DNA of 64,000 nucleotides from Archegozetes longisetosus (lineage: Eukaryota; Arthropoda; Arachnida; Sarcoptiformes; Trhypochthoniidae). The DNA lies in NCBI GenBank assembly GCA_018873245.2, contig JAEMBT020000002.1, forward strand, positions 10,886,001 through 10,950,000, given 5' to 3'. The notes under the pieces were generated by a model. It searched no databases. It saw nothing but the letters and a program-made list of their open reading frames with translations, and was not told the origin of the DNA. Position numbers and translations under genes: made by a program. Positions within the stretch are counted from its first letter, which is position 1, and each line of letters starts with the position of its first letter. Of this stretch, positions 25,400-36,552 are shown one piece after another.

Positions 25400-28065
25400 A
25401 TTTTTTCTATTACTCAACTATTGATAACAATTTTCTGGTGAAACGTTTCTCTAAACTGAAGTGATTGGGTTTTGAGCAAATTTAATGAACATTTACTGAA
25501 ATAGCGTAGGAATGAAGCAAAGAAACAATTAGGTTCCGCTCCTAGGACACTTTGTGAGCCAACCAAGAGATCAAAGCCGTATATCGTTAGCCTCACGTAG
25601 GAGAATGTTATCCTAAACTTTTACAACAACTTTTATCTGGTTGTTGGTTGTGTTATCTTTGGCAGAAAGGAAGAAACACATGACACATCCTGTTAAAACC
25701 AATCCAAATTGTAATGCAATACTTATACAATTAATCATAACAATGTTCACATATTTTCATTGTGTTCACCCAATCATTTACTAAGTTCTGATAAATTGCA
25801 AACCTTTTCTACTTAGACCCTAACCATTATTATTGCTGTTTCTTTTTATGTTTCTCTCTCTTTCTCTCTTTTTCTTTCTCTCTTTTTTATTATATTTGTT
25901 TCAAATTAATTAGTAAACAAAGAGTTATAATAAATTATTTGAGATTTAGATTTACACCCTTTAATCACTTGAGGTGATAATAATAATAACAATAATAATA
26001 GCTGTAGAATAGCAATAAAAGTTTTGACAATTTGCAAATAAATCTAATGGCATTTTCATAATGGGTTTTCTCTATTGAAACACAACTAAGCCTTCCTTTG
26101 CCATCTAGCTTTGCCTAAATGCAAAACATTTGTTCCAATCACTACTACCCCTTACACTTACGCACTTATCGCAACACCTTCCCAATATTCTCTACTACTA
26201 ATTACTAGTCTTCTACCTTTCCCTAACCTTTCCGCAACCTCTCTTCTCTCAATTAAATCATATCTTTTATCGCTTTTATGTGCTTCTCCCAACTCAACAC
26301 CTTTTTATAATTAACATTCACTTCTTATTTTAGTTTTGTTAGATTAAATGTAACTAATTCTTCACTTTAGATAAAATCTAAATTCATGTCAATCAGGCTT
26401 TCGTTTGAAATAGTTTCAACTAAAAACACAAGTTTTTCGAGAGAAATATTAGTGTTATTTAGCTCAGTATTAAATGAGCAGATTAGACTAATTAAATGAA
26501 TGAACTTATATTGTGTTAATCTGAAAACTAAAACGTTTAGATAATTATTTTAGGATTAATCGACAAAAATAGCTATTCTAAGAAAAGTAACAAATTTAGT
26601 AAAATATTTTTGTACGACTCGTTATATGAAAAATTGCAATAATTATTATATTTTTTCAGAATACTATGTAAGATGCGAATAAAGGTACGATTGTTTGCAA
26701 AAACTACTTAAGCTTCACCTATACTTGTAGATAAAATCTTATTCTTCCGCCTTCACTTTGTCGTCTAACTTTTTATCATTATTCTTAAAATATGTTCGAC
26801 ATTATTACAAAAAAACGTTCAACACAAACCACTTGTGCATAACTTATTGAAGTTATGACATTCAAACTGAATAGTTATGAAAGTAATCGAGAAATGATCA
26901 GAAAGTAGTTGAGGTAGAAGTGATTTGTACAATAATTGGACTGCATTAATGCTGAATTTTCCTTATTATTTGGTAACTTTGATAACTACGTAAATGTAAT
27001 ACTTTCAGAAATATTAGTTATCAATAGCGATAAAGTAAGCATAAGAATCAGCGATAAATAAATGTCAAAAAAACATGGAAAATAATGACTGAACCCTAGA
27101 AAAGTTGATAATTTAACAAATATGTCGCTTTTGTCGCTTTCGATAAAATGATTAAACAAATTTGTTTATCAGCCATTTACTAGGCGATCGTTTTTATGAT
27201 CCAAATTAACATCCAATGGATCAATATCTGTTAAAAACTACTTCAAAATTGAAGGTTTTTTTGTTTTGCTAGAGTGTTAAATGAGAGAGAAGTAGTGAAT
27301 ACATAATATTTATGAACAGTGATTTTTAACAGCAAACTTGTTATTGATATCTTATCAATTAAAATAGTTAACAAAGTATTACACTTAACAGATAAAGCCA
27401 TAAAAATATTCATATATCACATAATACATTATTTATTTCATATTTAGATCAGTCAAATTCAATTAATGTTAGTAAAGATTGTTTTATTTAAGAGCATATC
27501 AATTATGTGTTCGTTCGTTTTGTTATCCTTCTAGAAAGAGGATAAAACAATATAAGTTTCAGCTAATATTACATTAAATTCGAAGAAATCGTTGTTTTGA
27601 TGTCTAATTTAGAAAACAGTTTTTCAAAAATATTTTTTCATGATTAGAGGACATCGATTGATTATTACATCAAATGAATTAAAGGAAGAATTTGATCAAA
27701 ATAAAAGTTACGACAACTAAAAATACTGGTATTTCAACTTTCTTTTGTATTTTATCGTTTGGCATTACATAACTCATACTATTGTGATTTACAATTTAAC
27801 CATTAATCTTACAATAATTGTTATTAAACTTTTTTCAAAAATAACTCAATACTACAGTCAAATATTACGTCCAATACTAAAACATCTATAAACCTATCAG
27901 TTTTCAATACTTTTAAAGATTAATTAATTTTCGGCTCTCAGTTCATTCATTTAAATGAGATATCTCTCCAAAATACAAACCCAATCAATTGACCAAATGA
28001 TAAATGAAGCAGATAGTCAAGCTCACTATAAGTTTATCGGATATGAATTATTGTTTTGCACTTTT
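25400..28065. other. AT-rich intergenic DNA, no gene seen
   Basis: No supported coding region. It contains a pyrimidine-rich patch near 25850-25890 and an AAT-rich patch at 25978-26000. Open frames here are short and lack splice or family support. Confidence 0.6.
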
Positions 28066-28860
28066 ATCGATTCATTTGGTCACTTGCCATTTCGCCAAAT
28101 GCCATTTCTCCGAATTTTCGTTTAGCTCATTTCTTCCTCAAAGTACTCGTATGTCGTAGTATACTTCAGTTTTTGGAATAAACAAGTATTTTATTGACTA
28201 TTTCCTTTTGCAGTGATTAACCAAATGTATAAGTTATAAGCAAATCAGTGATTATTTAGTACTATTGATTGATCACTCATCATTACAGTATTGCGTTTCA
28301 ATTTTTTTTTGTAACTTAAGATCTTAAAAAGTCGTAAACGTTATAAGACGTCAGAAATGACTGAAAATCACTTTTTAGCTTTTTATTGACTTTTTCCCTT
28401 AATTTTAGTAAATATAAATTTATGCGTACACTTGTCCTTAACTAAGAACCTTCTTCAACTTTTTCTTACTTTATTTAGTCGGCTTTTTTCAACTTTTTCC
28501 TATTGACTTTTTTTATGAACTTACCATTGAATTGTTGATGAGAGTCCATGAAAGAACTTAATCTATCAATAACTTGAATAGTAGATGGAAATGTTCAAAG
28601 TTATATGATCTAACGACTTGACTCAATTAGTGAAAACTACCAAAAGTTGAACTTCCTCGTTATATTTCATACTAGAAAGCTTTACAAATCTGGATGCAAT
28701 AGCATTACAGACATTTTTCAATACAAATTCTGGAAATATTTACACTTGATTTTTCAATTGAATTGATAAGAAAACAGGATCTTGTATTTATGTGCGTCTT
28801 TTTCTTTCTAATAATTCGAGAAAATGACATTCGGCAAAATAGCACATAATCGATTCATTT
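28066..28860. mobile_element. Non-autonomous inverted-repeat element with 12-bp flanking direct repeats
   Basis: A left inverted repeat at about 28082-28115 (core GCCATTTCGCCAAATGCCAT) and a right one at about 28813-28845 (core ATGACATTCGGCAAAATAGC) are reverse complements over about 31 bases with several mismatches. The interior (about 0.7 kb) has no transposase-like frame. A perfect 12-base direct repeat ATCGATTCATTT lies at 28066-28077 and 28849-28860, just outside the inverted repeats, as expected for a target-site duplication although longer than usual. The superfamily is unclear. Confidence 0.55.
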
Positions 28861-31800
28861 ATACTTTAAGTAACAATTATTGCAAAGTTGATGATTCAGC
28901 GCAATCACATGTTACCAAACAGTGCTATTGTCCGAAAACTAATCATAGAAGTGTTCTTCAATATGTACGCTATAATAAAGCTCATCTATAGCGAAGTCCG
29001 ATTTATGAAAATCTGTCACTTTATTTGAAGTGAAACTCATATTCTATACATTCAGCTTTTGGACTATTACACAAATTTAATAAATTTAAAATCAAATGTT
29101 GACACCATTCAAATGCTGGAATGAGAGCGATTTATTTGATAATAAACCTCAAAAATGTTTAGAAATTTTGAGTAAATTTATGAATTTTCGGTCACATGCA
29201 TATCATTTAACAGTTTTCATAAGTTTTACTATCAATAACTCATTAAAAAAGAAGTATAGGAGCAACATAAAACTATGACTTTAGTTAATTTTAGAAACAC
29301 TTTTAATCCTTGTTATCTGTTTAAGGCATTAATAGATTGAAAGAATGCAACCTCTAAACATGTACCAATGTCAATTTCAGCTTTTTATTTAATTGAGTAA
29401 TCTTTAATCCCGAGCTTAGGATTTAGGAAATGCCTGTATAGTATTGTACATTATGAGAGCAATCAATATTAAGTAGATGGACCATTTATAAAAAAAGAAA
29501 AATCTTCACTATGAAATTAAAAGAAAATCTTTGCGATTAATATGTTCTGTACTAAACCTAATCTTTTTAAAGTGTTTCGAAAGTCTTCAAAAAATGTACT
29601 ACCATTTAAACTATGATTTTACTTCTGGATTATCGATATCATGTAGCAGTAGTTTATTTTTCGTATTGAATCGGAATCGAAACTAAATTTAAACGAGTTG
29701 CCACCATTCTAAAAGCTTAAAAATTAAATAATATTATTTTAACTGAAAAGTCAAGTCAACTTTCAAACAATTCATGATGAATTAAATGCGCAATCTAAAC
29801 TCGGTGATTAATAGTCATCAGAAAAAGTGAAGTTTAGATAGTAAGTTATTTTTGAAAACTAAAATCTTTTGAATTAAATGAATTTACACCTAAGCATCGT
29901 TTGAAGATGAAGAATTAGTTTGTTTCGAGACTTGTAGATGTCCCTAACTTACTGGTATAGTGGCTCTGCATTCATTTTATAGGGAATCCTATTAATGGGA
30001 ATAGGATTCATAGCATACCTCAATTGGTAAATGTGTGAACTATGAAAAAATGATAGTTCATTTGGATAAAGCTTTTTTATTGATTAAAGCTTACGTGTTG
30101 GAGTCATAGTTTTAATTGAATAAAGAATTCATTATAAATAATTGATGATGTATCATGAAAACTAAATGATCGATTTTGAATCATTAGGACGAACAAATTG
30201 AAATAAGACTGAATCTTAATGAAAACTCGACATAAAACATACATTGCTTGATGTTAAACATTTCTACAACTTCATACATTCATTTCATGTCCCTAATACA
30301 AAAACTAGGGAATGATCCAATGCAGAAACTCATTATAAAAGTCATTTATATATCCTAACTATTAATTAGGTGGCGATAAGGATTCGTGTCAATATGAATA
30401 TGTTTTCTATGCACTTAAATTAAAACCAAAAAATCTCAGTTTTTAATTTTTTCTACGTTCAATGAATAAAATGCATAAAGTATAGAATTCGTGAATCAAG
30501 TTAAATCACTAAAAGCAGCTATCCAGTATCTAATCAATTCGTACTTCAACTTCTGAATGCTTTAGCTATTAGATGCAGTACAGTTTTTATTAAATTGAGT
30601 TCAAGCTAAGACTTTTGATTTAAAAACTCCTAAAACATTTAAGATTCAGGCAAATCAATGACAAATTGAGAAATAATTAATTTTATCTTTAATATAATTA
30701 AATTATTAGACTCATAGTTTTACATTTTATAGCTTAGAGGCTAGTTCATAGATCAATTTTTGAATATATATGAAACAAAATTGTGCATTTCTTAGAGATG
30801 ACTATTGCATAGCTAAAACTAATATTGACTAATATCTACAAAAATGAGTTCATCAAATCTAATTACTCTACTTTAATTGTATGAGAGTATCAAAAGTAAT
30901 AATATATTGTATTTAAATTATCTTTTTGATGAGTCTTTTTGTTTCCAGTTTCCATGTTTGCAGATTCTTTTAACTATTGAATGCCTCAATGCTCTGATTC
31001 GATAGCAAAAATGTGCGAAATGAAAGAGACAAAGAATCCTAAAGAGGAGAAATCAATATAAAGCCTACACTAACAATAGAAGCATTCATATCAGTTAATG
31101 CAATGCTAAAAAAGGTATCAATGATTCAAAACAAAAACTGCTAGAAGCAAAAAATGTCCTAATTATGCCAAATTAACTTTGAGCTTTAGTTCAATCCAGT
31201 GCTCAAGATATACATATTAATCAAACTAGTTTAGCGATAGTTACAAAGTGATCTAACTTAGTATAAGGTCGATATTTTTCTATATAAGAAATTTTCAAAG
31301 ACCTCCAATTGAATTAAGTTTATCTAATTGCTTTTGATAAATTCATTCAAATCCAGCTTTGCAAAGATAAATAATAGACATAACTGATTATTTATCAGGA
31401 TTAGTAGCGAGAAGTTAAACAATACTTTGTAGAATCTATAATATAGATCTTATTGAATGTGATTGAGAGTCCGTTTGTCATCGTTTTAAATAATCAACTA
31501 TTTATACTCTGAATCGCTTGCGAAAATCCCTCTTAGTTTGATTCATTCGACAAATCCGATTATTTGAATTGCAAAGTATTCTTCTAGGAGTAAAACTTCT
31601 AGCTGATTTGGTAAATTTAATTTAACTAATAGTAAAAGTTTGATCTTTGAGCAAAGGTCGCTTTTTGAATTGGAATAACTTCGTTACTCCTTATAATTAA
31701 TGTATGAAACTTAGCTAAAGCTCAGATGTACTATAATTTATGATTTTTATGATAATAAACTAGTTTTCAGCTATGAATTGTTATATTAAATTCTTCTAAT

Positions 31801-32711
31801 TATAGTAATTATTAAACTCAGGTTTTACGAAGTATTAAATTTGACGCATATTTTGAATTGGAAACCAATGCTGGTCGAAGTGTTGGGTCACTTGCATCCA
31901 CTAAACATTTAAACTTAGGCTGTGATTATCACTCTAACGCATTACACGATCTAGACTAGTTTCTAAAATAAACCTCATTTAAATAATACAAACAATACAA
32001 AGCATTTAATGTCAATCCATGATTGTAAGTAACTCACAAGTTTCAGACTAAACCTAAATCACTATTTGACAGAATGTTTATCCTCATTGTTAGTACCCTA
32101 TGTTTATTGATGCAATTTTAAATGAAATCGTTTATAAAAATGTTTCAGAAAGAATACCATAGTGAAACAGCGAATATTTACAACCAGAATCAACGTATTG
32201 CAGAATAGTTATTATTAACTTTTGATAAGTCAGAGTCAATCTTATGAGTGGTAAACAAGAATTAAAAAGAAATTTAGCGCCTTGTAACATTTTCAAACAT
32301 ATAGAATGGTTTCGATTTCAAATTTCTAAAATATCAAACTTGCACTTATCTAAATCTCAAACTCAACTCGAGCTCACTTCAAGATCTCATGTTGAAAATG
32401 AAGAGTAGTTTCCTCAATCTGACCATTTTTTAATCGAGATAAATAACAAAAATAATAGGAACAAGTCAAATTAAGAATAATAATCCGAAAGTTTTATCTG
32501 TTTGGACAAAATAAATAACTCAGTTTCTGGACATTTGCAAATAAGTCTCTAACCAAACTTGTCTAATGAGCCTTACCTTACAGTACATTAATTTGAAGTT
32601 GAATCACTCTAAATTGAAATGTACACGATAATTGTTATAGTTTTTGTTTGAATATTTTTCTACTCAAACGCCAATGTAGTTGGAGAAAACTGCACAAAAT
32701 AAGTCTACATG
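28861..32711. other. AT-rich intergenic DNA, no gene seen
   Basis: No supported gene. A 9-bp perfect inverted repeat (GAATCCTAT...ATAGGATTC) lies near 29986-30011; otherwise only scattered short frames. Confidence 0.6.
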
Positions 32712-32795
32712 TATTGGGTCGTTAAGAAAGTAATGGCCAAAAAATACATAGTAAGTTTCTATATGTTTGGCCATTACTTTCTTAACAACCCAATA
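32712..32795. mobile_element. Mariner-type foldback MITE (80 bp) with TA duplication
   Basis: Two 29-base arms, 32712-32740 and 32767-32795, are reverse complements with one mismatch. Each starts TA-TTGGGT and ends GTAATGGCCAA. TTGGGT with GTTAAGAAAGTAATGG resembles mariner-family terminal repeats, and the TA at each end fits mariner target-site duplication. Only 26 bases separate the arms, so this is a near-perfect hairpin with no coding capacity. The single mismatch suggests a fairly recent insertion. Confidence 0.8.
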
Positions 32796-33329
32796 ATACA
32801 TTTATAGATTGTTTTCCAAAATGTGATTACATCTATTAGTGCGCAATTATTGTAGCTTTTAGAACACAATATAATTTGCATAAATTCATATGTTTAATAA
32901 ATATGTAGACATTAAATCAGAATAACAGAAAATTATTTATTCAAAATTTTTATAAACAAAATATAGATAAAGAAAAATGATATGCTGTCAACTTTTTTTT
33001 AAGATAGAAAGTGGCCGTAAGAACGAGAGTAGAAAACAACGAACAACTCGAAACAAAATTTGGCAGTAACTGAAAGCCTAGCAAACCAAAGAGAAATGGC
33101 AAAATACGCTAAAAATCCGCTAAAATGTACATTAAAAAATACTCTAAAAATAAGCTAAAAAATGTAAACACTGTAAAAATGTAAGTAAAAGTTGTGCAAA
33201 ATTGAGAATAGAATTAGATGTTTGGATAAAACTGATAAAGTTGTTTAGTTGGATATAGGATCAAATAGTTGGCAAGAAAAGTTGCTTTAACGAGTAATCA
33301 AAATCAAAAAGTTTTTAAATAAGTTAAGA

Positions 33330-33578
33330 ATGGGTGCATTTAAGTCATCATTAACAACACACATTGAACACGAACAAAGTTATTTCACAATTGATGGTTC
33401 AAATAATTGTGATACTCATTCATATTTTGAACATCCGTCTCTTAAGGCCGGATCTGTTGAAGAATTAATTAGAAAAATTGAAAGAGAAATGAAGAAATTG
33501 GCAGAGAGCTATTTAGAAATGGTGTTACCGCGTACTAAAACTAAAGTGCTGAGTGCTGCGTACAACGGGTCACTATGA
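33330..33578 (+). CDS. Hypothetical 82-residue protein (single exon)
   Basis: ATG in context AAGAATGG opens an uninterrupted 82-codon frame. The N-terminus MGAFKSS fits the N-myristoylation pattern (Gly2, Ser6). Residues about 42-65 (VEELIRKIEREMKKLAESYL) should form an amphipathic helix. The composition is charged and soluble-looking, unlike the Ile/Leu/Tyr-rich random frames nearby, and local GC is raised. AATAAA lies about 85 bases after the stop. No family recognised. It may be a real small gene, a retrocopy or a fragment. Confidence 0.42.
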   Translation: MGAFKSSLTTHIEHEQSYFTIDGSNNCDTHSYFEHPSLKAGSVEELIRKIEREMKKLAESYLEMVLPRTKTKVLSAAYNGSL

Positions 33579-33699
33579 GTAATGAACTCAGCTAAAATTA
33601 CTTATCTATTATCACGTCAACTCAATACTAAATATGTTTGTTACTATTGATTAAGATTAAAAAATAAAGTTACAAGTAATTGAGTTTGACGGCAATATT

Positions 33700-35130
33700 T
33701 GTTCAAACATAATATTAATTTATTTGTCTTACTTGTTAGCTCAAAGCTTATTTACCTTAAGTTATATTGAATTTGATTTGAAAGAAAAATATTTACAGCA
33801 ATTAGATATAAATCAAAAACATGATCAAAAATGTAAGAATCTGCTCATTTATTTTGACTTGTTATGTAAGCAGCTCCTAATAGAAATAGAATATGTTCAG
33901 TAGCTGTTAGATCCATACATTTCTCATTTTACGCTAGAGTTTTAATAAAAACATTTCACTTCAGTTCACATAAATAATTCATTTGAAAGCAATCATTTTC
34001 TAGTAATAATATTGTTGTTATGCAATGCATATTAACTCTGAATAATCAATGTTCGAGTCGGTTATTGTTTTCTCTATAGAGCTCTGATTTTAATATGAGC
34101 TTCACTCAAATTATTGTCAACTTATTAGAAAGTATTAGAAATAATTGAGATGATAGAGAGAAATATTAAGAATTATTGAGAATGATGACTAAATTTAAGC
34201 CAGAAATACCATTTAAGTGAGACACAATACCAACTACTTTAAAGAATTGAGTGCAAAAACGAGTATTGTATTGAATGAAAGAGCATTCCTGGTATACAAA
34301 CTCATCATATGAAATACTTGACGATATTAAATGAGCGAAAGCCCAGTTTTTCGAGTTTCTGCTAAATGAGAGTGAGCTCTTTCATAGTTGGATCAATGAG
34401 AATATCTTTCAACTTATAAGAAAAGCTATGCCAACAATAAAGCTTTACCCAAATAATCATATAAAAACTCAGAATAAGTTTCTTAGCTCAAGGAACAAAT
34501 GCGCAAAATTTGATTTGTTGGGCGCTAATCAAAACATAACTAAGACATGGCTAAGACATGGTTAAGACATTGGTAAATGAAATCAGACTAATACATGTTG
34601 GGTACACTTATAAATTATAAATAACAATTACTGTAAAAGTAAGCTCTGATTCAAAGAAACCGAATGCATAATAAAAGCATTAATGCAGAGCGTTTCCAAA
34701 ATAGCTCTGAAATGATCTAACTTTTTATCGATTTTACTGTAATTCTGTGTGAGAGCACTTAAAGCCTGTACTGATGATATATACGAAATAAATGGTCTGT
34801 TCGAATGGCTTTTAGAATGTAGACAAAGCTTTAAATTCTCCATTTCGAGCAAAGCTGACATCAAATATCGCTGATATTCCGGAATTAAAGGTCATAACAA
34901 TACAATGCAATACAACCTAATACAATATATTACGAGTTAATCCTTAATACTAGGTATAAAATCAATGAATGATCTATTCACTAAATCGCATCATTCACTC
35001 CCTATTCATTATTCTGTACTGAGCTTCGAGTAATAGTCACACTTTTCATAGCTTAATGATCTTTCTTCAAACATCAGCTCATTTTGCACTTAAGTTATTC
35101 ATGATAACTAATCAGCAAAATTGTTTAAGT
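33700..35130. other. AT-rich intergenic DNA, no gene seen
   Basis: No supported gene. A three-copy 11-base repeat (AAGACATGGYT) occurs near 34540-34575. A minus-strand 78-codon frame at 34864-34628 has no splice or family support. Confidence 0.5.
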
Positions 35131-35205
35131 GTCCACTGAGATTCGATCCTGAACCTAAAACTTCAAGGCTTTGGTCGATCGCTTTGACCGCTACTCCAGC
35201 AAGAG
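35131..35205 (-). repeat. tRNA-derived element (SINE head or tRNA pseudogene)
   Basis: On the minus strand, GGAGTAGCGGTCAAAGCGAT resembles an RNA polymerase III A box and D arm, and GGATCGAATCTC about 35 bases later resembles a B box with two mismatches. Spacing and order match a tRNA. The acceptor stem does not pair well and the anticodon arm is degraded, so this is not a functional tRNA. A decayed SINE head or tRNA pseudogene is most likely. Confidence 0.45.
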
Positions 35206-36495
35206 GTAAAAATGTTACTAATCTAAACTTGTTAGTTTAATGTAAACTCGGTTCATATAATTGATTTGATATCTCGTTGAAAAATTATTAGTCCTTATAT
35301 CTGATTAAAGCAGTGATAATTAAATTTTCGAAGAGATAAGAAAATAATCTTCTTCAAAAGATTTTTGAGAAGACATGTATAGTCAAAGTTGAAATCATTT
35401 CTGAAGTTAATACAAATAAACATTGTTTCGAAAAATGAACACGTTAATGTTGATGAATTTGCATAACATAAGTTGAAAGTCGTAAATGAAATGTGAGTTT
35501 ATAATTTATGTATTGAATTAGCTGCGGTTTGAATCAATGAACTAATTGCACTTAAAGCTTGAGGTTTATGAATTCAGTTATCGCAGACCTTGTACATTTA
35601 AATATAAACAGGATGACTAACGCTAAAAGCCGAGAGCAACTCTACAAAGGTATTCATAATTTTTTTAGAGACTCAGTTTTTATTACATTAATGTAAGCAT
35701 AGAATGACTAAATTATTTGGTCAAAACTAAAAAAGCTACATTCATATAAGAGCTAAATTTAGTTTCAGTTATTCAAATTAATGTAGCATAAGATCAAAAG
35801 TAAAGGAGCAACGATGCAATACTTAAGCAAACACATATGCCAATGGATAATGAATTTGTGCTTAAAAAGGATATTAGATTTGAAATATAAGGAAGAAGGC
35901 AAGAATGGGTAGTAAATTAAATGCTTAATGGATGCTCATTTCAATGTTCTTTGATTTTCGTTTGCCTAAAACACATCATTATTTGCGAAAATAGTTTGCT
36001 AAACAAACACATTGGCTTTCATTACTATATTTTGTTGCGAACCATTTTGATAGAGAAAGACAAACAATTACTTTGATTTGAAAACAAAAAGTATTTAAAA
36101 TATTTTTCATGTATTCTCTAAATTGTTTTGTTCTGCCTCATTCTGCTCCACGTATTTGGTGAGTGAAACGATCCTTTGATTACTCTGGTAGTTTACATTT
36201 AATTTCAAACCAAATACGACTAAAGTTTGCCAAATCTAGTTTTGTATTCTTTCACATGACTCTCATTGATTTTGAGATTCTGCTTCGAGCTTGCCTAAAT
36301 GTAACACAAAAGCTTTACAAATAAAATCTTTTCTAAATACTAAAAACTATGAAATTCAATTTTAAGGAGTTTATTTCGAAATAAAAATAAAAGAGTTGCT
36401 TTGAAACAGCTTTAATTTCGGACTGAGTTTGTAATGTAGGATTGCACAGACTTAACTTTACCTATTCATAGAAATAAATGAAGTGCACGCTGATA

Positions 36496-36552
36496 AGAAT
36501 GCTTACCTACTGTATAAGGTACCCTTAACAAGGGCCTAGAGGTAAGCATTCT
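36496..36552. repeat. Short perfect hairpin (13-bp arms)
   Basis: AGAATGCTTACCT at 36496-36508 and its exact reverse complement at 36540-36552, enclosing a second small inverted pair (CCCTT...AAGGG). It could be a snapback mobile-element remnant or a transcribed hairpin. Nothing nearby decides. Confidence 0.55.
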
